Shown here: positions 4,836 to 6,114 of the stretch, in pieces
Position numbering within the stretch: position 1 is the first letter of the stretch
Layout: the number at the start of each line of letters is the position of its first letter
Origin: Methanobacteriota archaeon
GTDB lineage: Archaea; Thermoplasmatota; Thermoplasmata; Methanomassiliicoccales; Methanomethylophilaceae
Length of the DNA stretch: 6,114 bases
NCBI GenBank assembly: GCA_029574055.1
Contig: JAKQBQ010000178.1
Span: 1-6,114, forward strand
Direction: 5' to 3'
Program-made: the position numbers and the translations under genes
Notes under the pieces: model-generated
Seen by the model: the letters and a program-made list of their open reading frames with translations, nothing else
What the model was told of the DNA's origin: nothing
Database searches by the model: none

Positions 4836-6086
4836 TCAGAATACGAGCGTCATTACGCCCACCGCTATCAGCAGGGTGATGATCGTCACAGGCATGCCTA
4901 TCAGCGCAAACTTCCAGAAATTGAAGCGGATGCCCTCTTCTTCGGAGCGTTCTGCCACAATGATGTTCGCCGCGGAGCCGATCAGCGTCGCGTTGCCCGC
5001 CAGGGTCGAGGATACCGCCAAAGCAAGCCAGAGCGTCATGCTGTCCGCCGGGAGCATGCCGCCTATCAGCATGACCCCGGGAACATTGCTGACAAGGTTG
5101 GAAAGCACCGCAGAGAATACGGACACTCCAAGTATCGACGGGGTCTCGCCCTCTCCGAAACCGGGGAAGAAAGAGGCTATCTGGCTAAGCAGCCCGGAGC
5201 TCTCCACCGCCCCCATGAGGATGAACAGGCCGATGAAGAAAAGGAGTATGCGCCAATTCACCCGCTTCGCAACCCATACTATGTTCTTCGGAGAGCGGGT
5301 CATTACCACGATCAGCGCCAGGATCCCGGCGGCCATCGCGATCGCGTATATCGGCACACCGATCATTCCGGACACAATGAATCCTCCCAACGCTCCGAGC
5401 ATTATCGCAACAGCCGCCCACAGCCTGATGCGGTCGATCCCCATCTCCTCTTTCTGAGGAAGACAGGGCGTTTCGGAGGTGAGGCTCTTCCTGAATATGA
5501 CGTAGATGACAGCGAACGCTATGGGCAGACATAACAGGGAGATGGGCACGGCATGGACGGCGAATTCGATGAACGAGAGCCCCGCTTCAGACGCTATGTA
5601 TGCGTTCTGGGGGTTCCCCACCGATGTGGCAAGGCTTCCGATGTTCGCTGAGAACATGACCCCGATCAAGTAAGGGATGGGGTTGCTTTCCGTCCTCCTG
5701 CAGCATCTGATGACTATCGGAGTGAAGATAAGGACGATAGCATCGTTCAGAGCGACCGCCGATAGCACAGCGCATATGACCATGATATATGCCAGGAGCT
5801 TCACTTTGCTGCAGGCGAGCTTGATCAGGAAGTCTGACACTATGCGGAAGAACCCGGAGAACTCCAGGCCTGCCACAAGCATCATCATGCCAAGCAAAAG
5901 GAAGATCACGTCGAGATTGACGAGGTCTGGAAGATCGTAGATGGAGACTATCCCAAGCAGGATCACCAGAAGGCCGCCCAAGGCCGCAGCGATGCCGCGG
6001 TCTATTTTGATCTTTGGAATGTTGCCTGCGGAAATAAGGGCGTACGTGAAAACGAATACCACTGCGGTGACCAGTATCGTGTTCAA
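4836..6086 (-). CDS. ArsB/NhaD/SLC13-type ion transporter (start uncertain)
   Basis: This is an integral membrane protein of at least 416 residues with about 11-12 hydrophobic segments, from the ion-transporter superfamily that includes ArsB, NhaD and SLC13/DASS carriers. The two internal halves each carry a re-entrant hairpin signature: NDAIVLIFTP (114-123) with SANIGS and SVGNPQNAYIAS (147-166), then VLSNLVSNVPG (327-337) with SSTLAGNATLIGSAANI (359-375). A hydrophilic loop at about 200-220 joins the halves. The second set is the position of the SNT-like substrate and sodium site in relatives. Substrate is not readable; arsenite, sodium/proton exchange or dicarboxylate and other anions are all known in the superfamily. 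No arsenic-resistance gene is adjacent. Codon 1 here is TTG at 6084-6086, which fits the usual N terminus (VTAVVFVFTYALIS). The frame stays open to the window edge with no ATG or GTG in those bases, so the true start may lie outside. Confidence 0.9.
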   Translation of the reverse strand: MNTILVTAVVFVFTYALISAGNIPKIKIDRGIAAALGGLLVILLGIVSIYDLPDLVNLDVIFLLLGMMMLVAGLEFSGFFRIVSDFLIKLACSKVKLLAYIMVICAVLSAVALNDAIVLIFTPIVIRCCRRTESNPIPYLIGVMFSANIGSLATSVGNPQNAYIASEAGLSFIEFAVHAVPISLLCLPIAFAVIYVIFRKSLTSETPCLPQKEEMGIDRIRLWAAVAIMLGALGGFIVSGMIGVPIYAIAMAAGILALIVVMTRSPKNIVWVAKRVNWRILLFFIGLFILMGAVESSGLLSQIASFFPGFGEGETPSILGVSVFSAVLSNLVSNVPGVMLIGGMLPADSMTLWLALAVSSTLAGNATLIGSAANIIVAERSEEEGIRFNFWKFALIGMPVTIITLLIAVGVMTLVF

Positions 6087-6114
6087 AATTATGCCTGATG
6101 AACAGTATCCCTCG

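Noticed and set aside
4821..5534. Plus-strand open frame of 237 codons opposite the transporter.
   Set aside because: Its product is highly rich in Arg, His and Tyr with no motif, while the opposing frame encodes a coherent membrane protein with family signatures.
1..6114. A defence system, mobile element, CRISPR array, tRNA/rRNA gene or new multi-gene system.
   Set aside because: No repeats, integrase/transposase motifs, tRNA-like folds or defence domains were found; the genes are recognisable housekeeping or conserved archaeal families.

Overview
The window reads as a gene-dense archaeal chromosome segment. The clearest marker is gatD-gatE, the Glu-tRNA(Gln) amidotransferase that is confined to Archaea. 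Other archaeal traits agree: heavy use of AGG/AGA (Arg) and ATA (Ile) codons, TATA boxes about 27 nt upstream of start codons, and a zinc-ribbon protein of the archaeal HVO_0476 type. Moderately high GC, and TGA as the stop of all seven genes, would suit a Thermoplasmatota methanogen (Methanomassiliicoccales-like). That placement is an inference; no lineage-specific marker lies in the window.

Layout. Positions 1-2251 (+) hold the 3' third of gatD and a complete gatE, overlapping by 8 nt as one operon. gatE meets a PrmC/Mtq2-like methyltransferase gene (2241-2807, -) tail to tail with an 11-nt overlap. A 78-nt divergent intergenic region (2808-2885) separates that gene from a two-gene + operon: a small metallo-beta-lactamase-fold hydrolase (2886-3461) and an HVO_0476-type zinc-ribbon protein (3467-4129). 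This operon ends in a second tail-to-tail overlap (10 nt) with a HAD-family, phosphoserine-phosphatase-like gene (4120-4785, -). Upstream of that gene lies a 12-TM-class ArsB/NhaD/SLC13-type transporter (4836-6086, -) that runs to, or close to, the right edge. There is no gene-free stretch longer than 78 nt, and I see no RNA gene, mobile element, CRISPR array or long repeat.

How the genes relate. GatDE makes Gln-tRNA(Gln), and the methyltransferase resembles enzymes that methylate the GGQ glutamine of release factors, so the left half leans towards translation. The hydrolase and zinc-ribbon protein are translationally linked (5-nt gap), but their joint function is unknown. The phosphatase has its own promoter and is probably independent of the transporter.

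Initiation style is mixed. Genes with an upstream partner in the same operon have Shine-Dalgarno sequences inside or at the end of that partner. The two minus-strand genes whose promoters are visible look leaderless, with a TATA box centred about 27-28 nt before the ATG.

I did not find a new multi-gene system. The most notable points are an internal duplication in the zinc-ribbon protein, non-canonical residues in two enzyme motifs, a TATA element that may serve both directions, and the repeated tail-to-tail overlaps.
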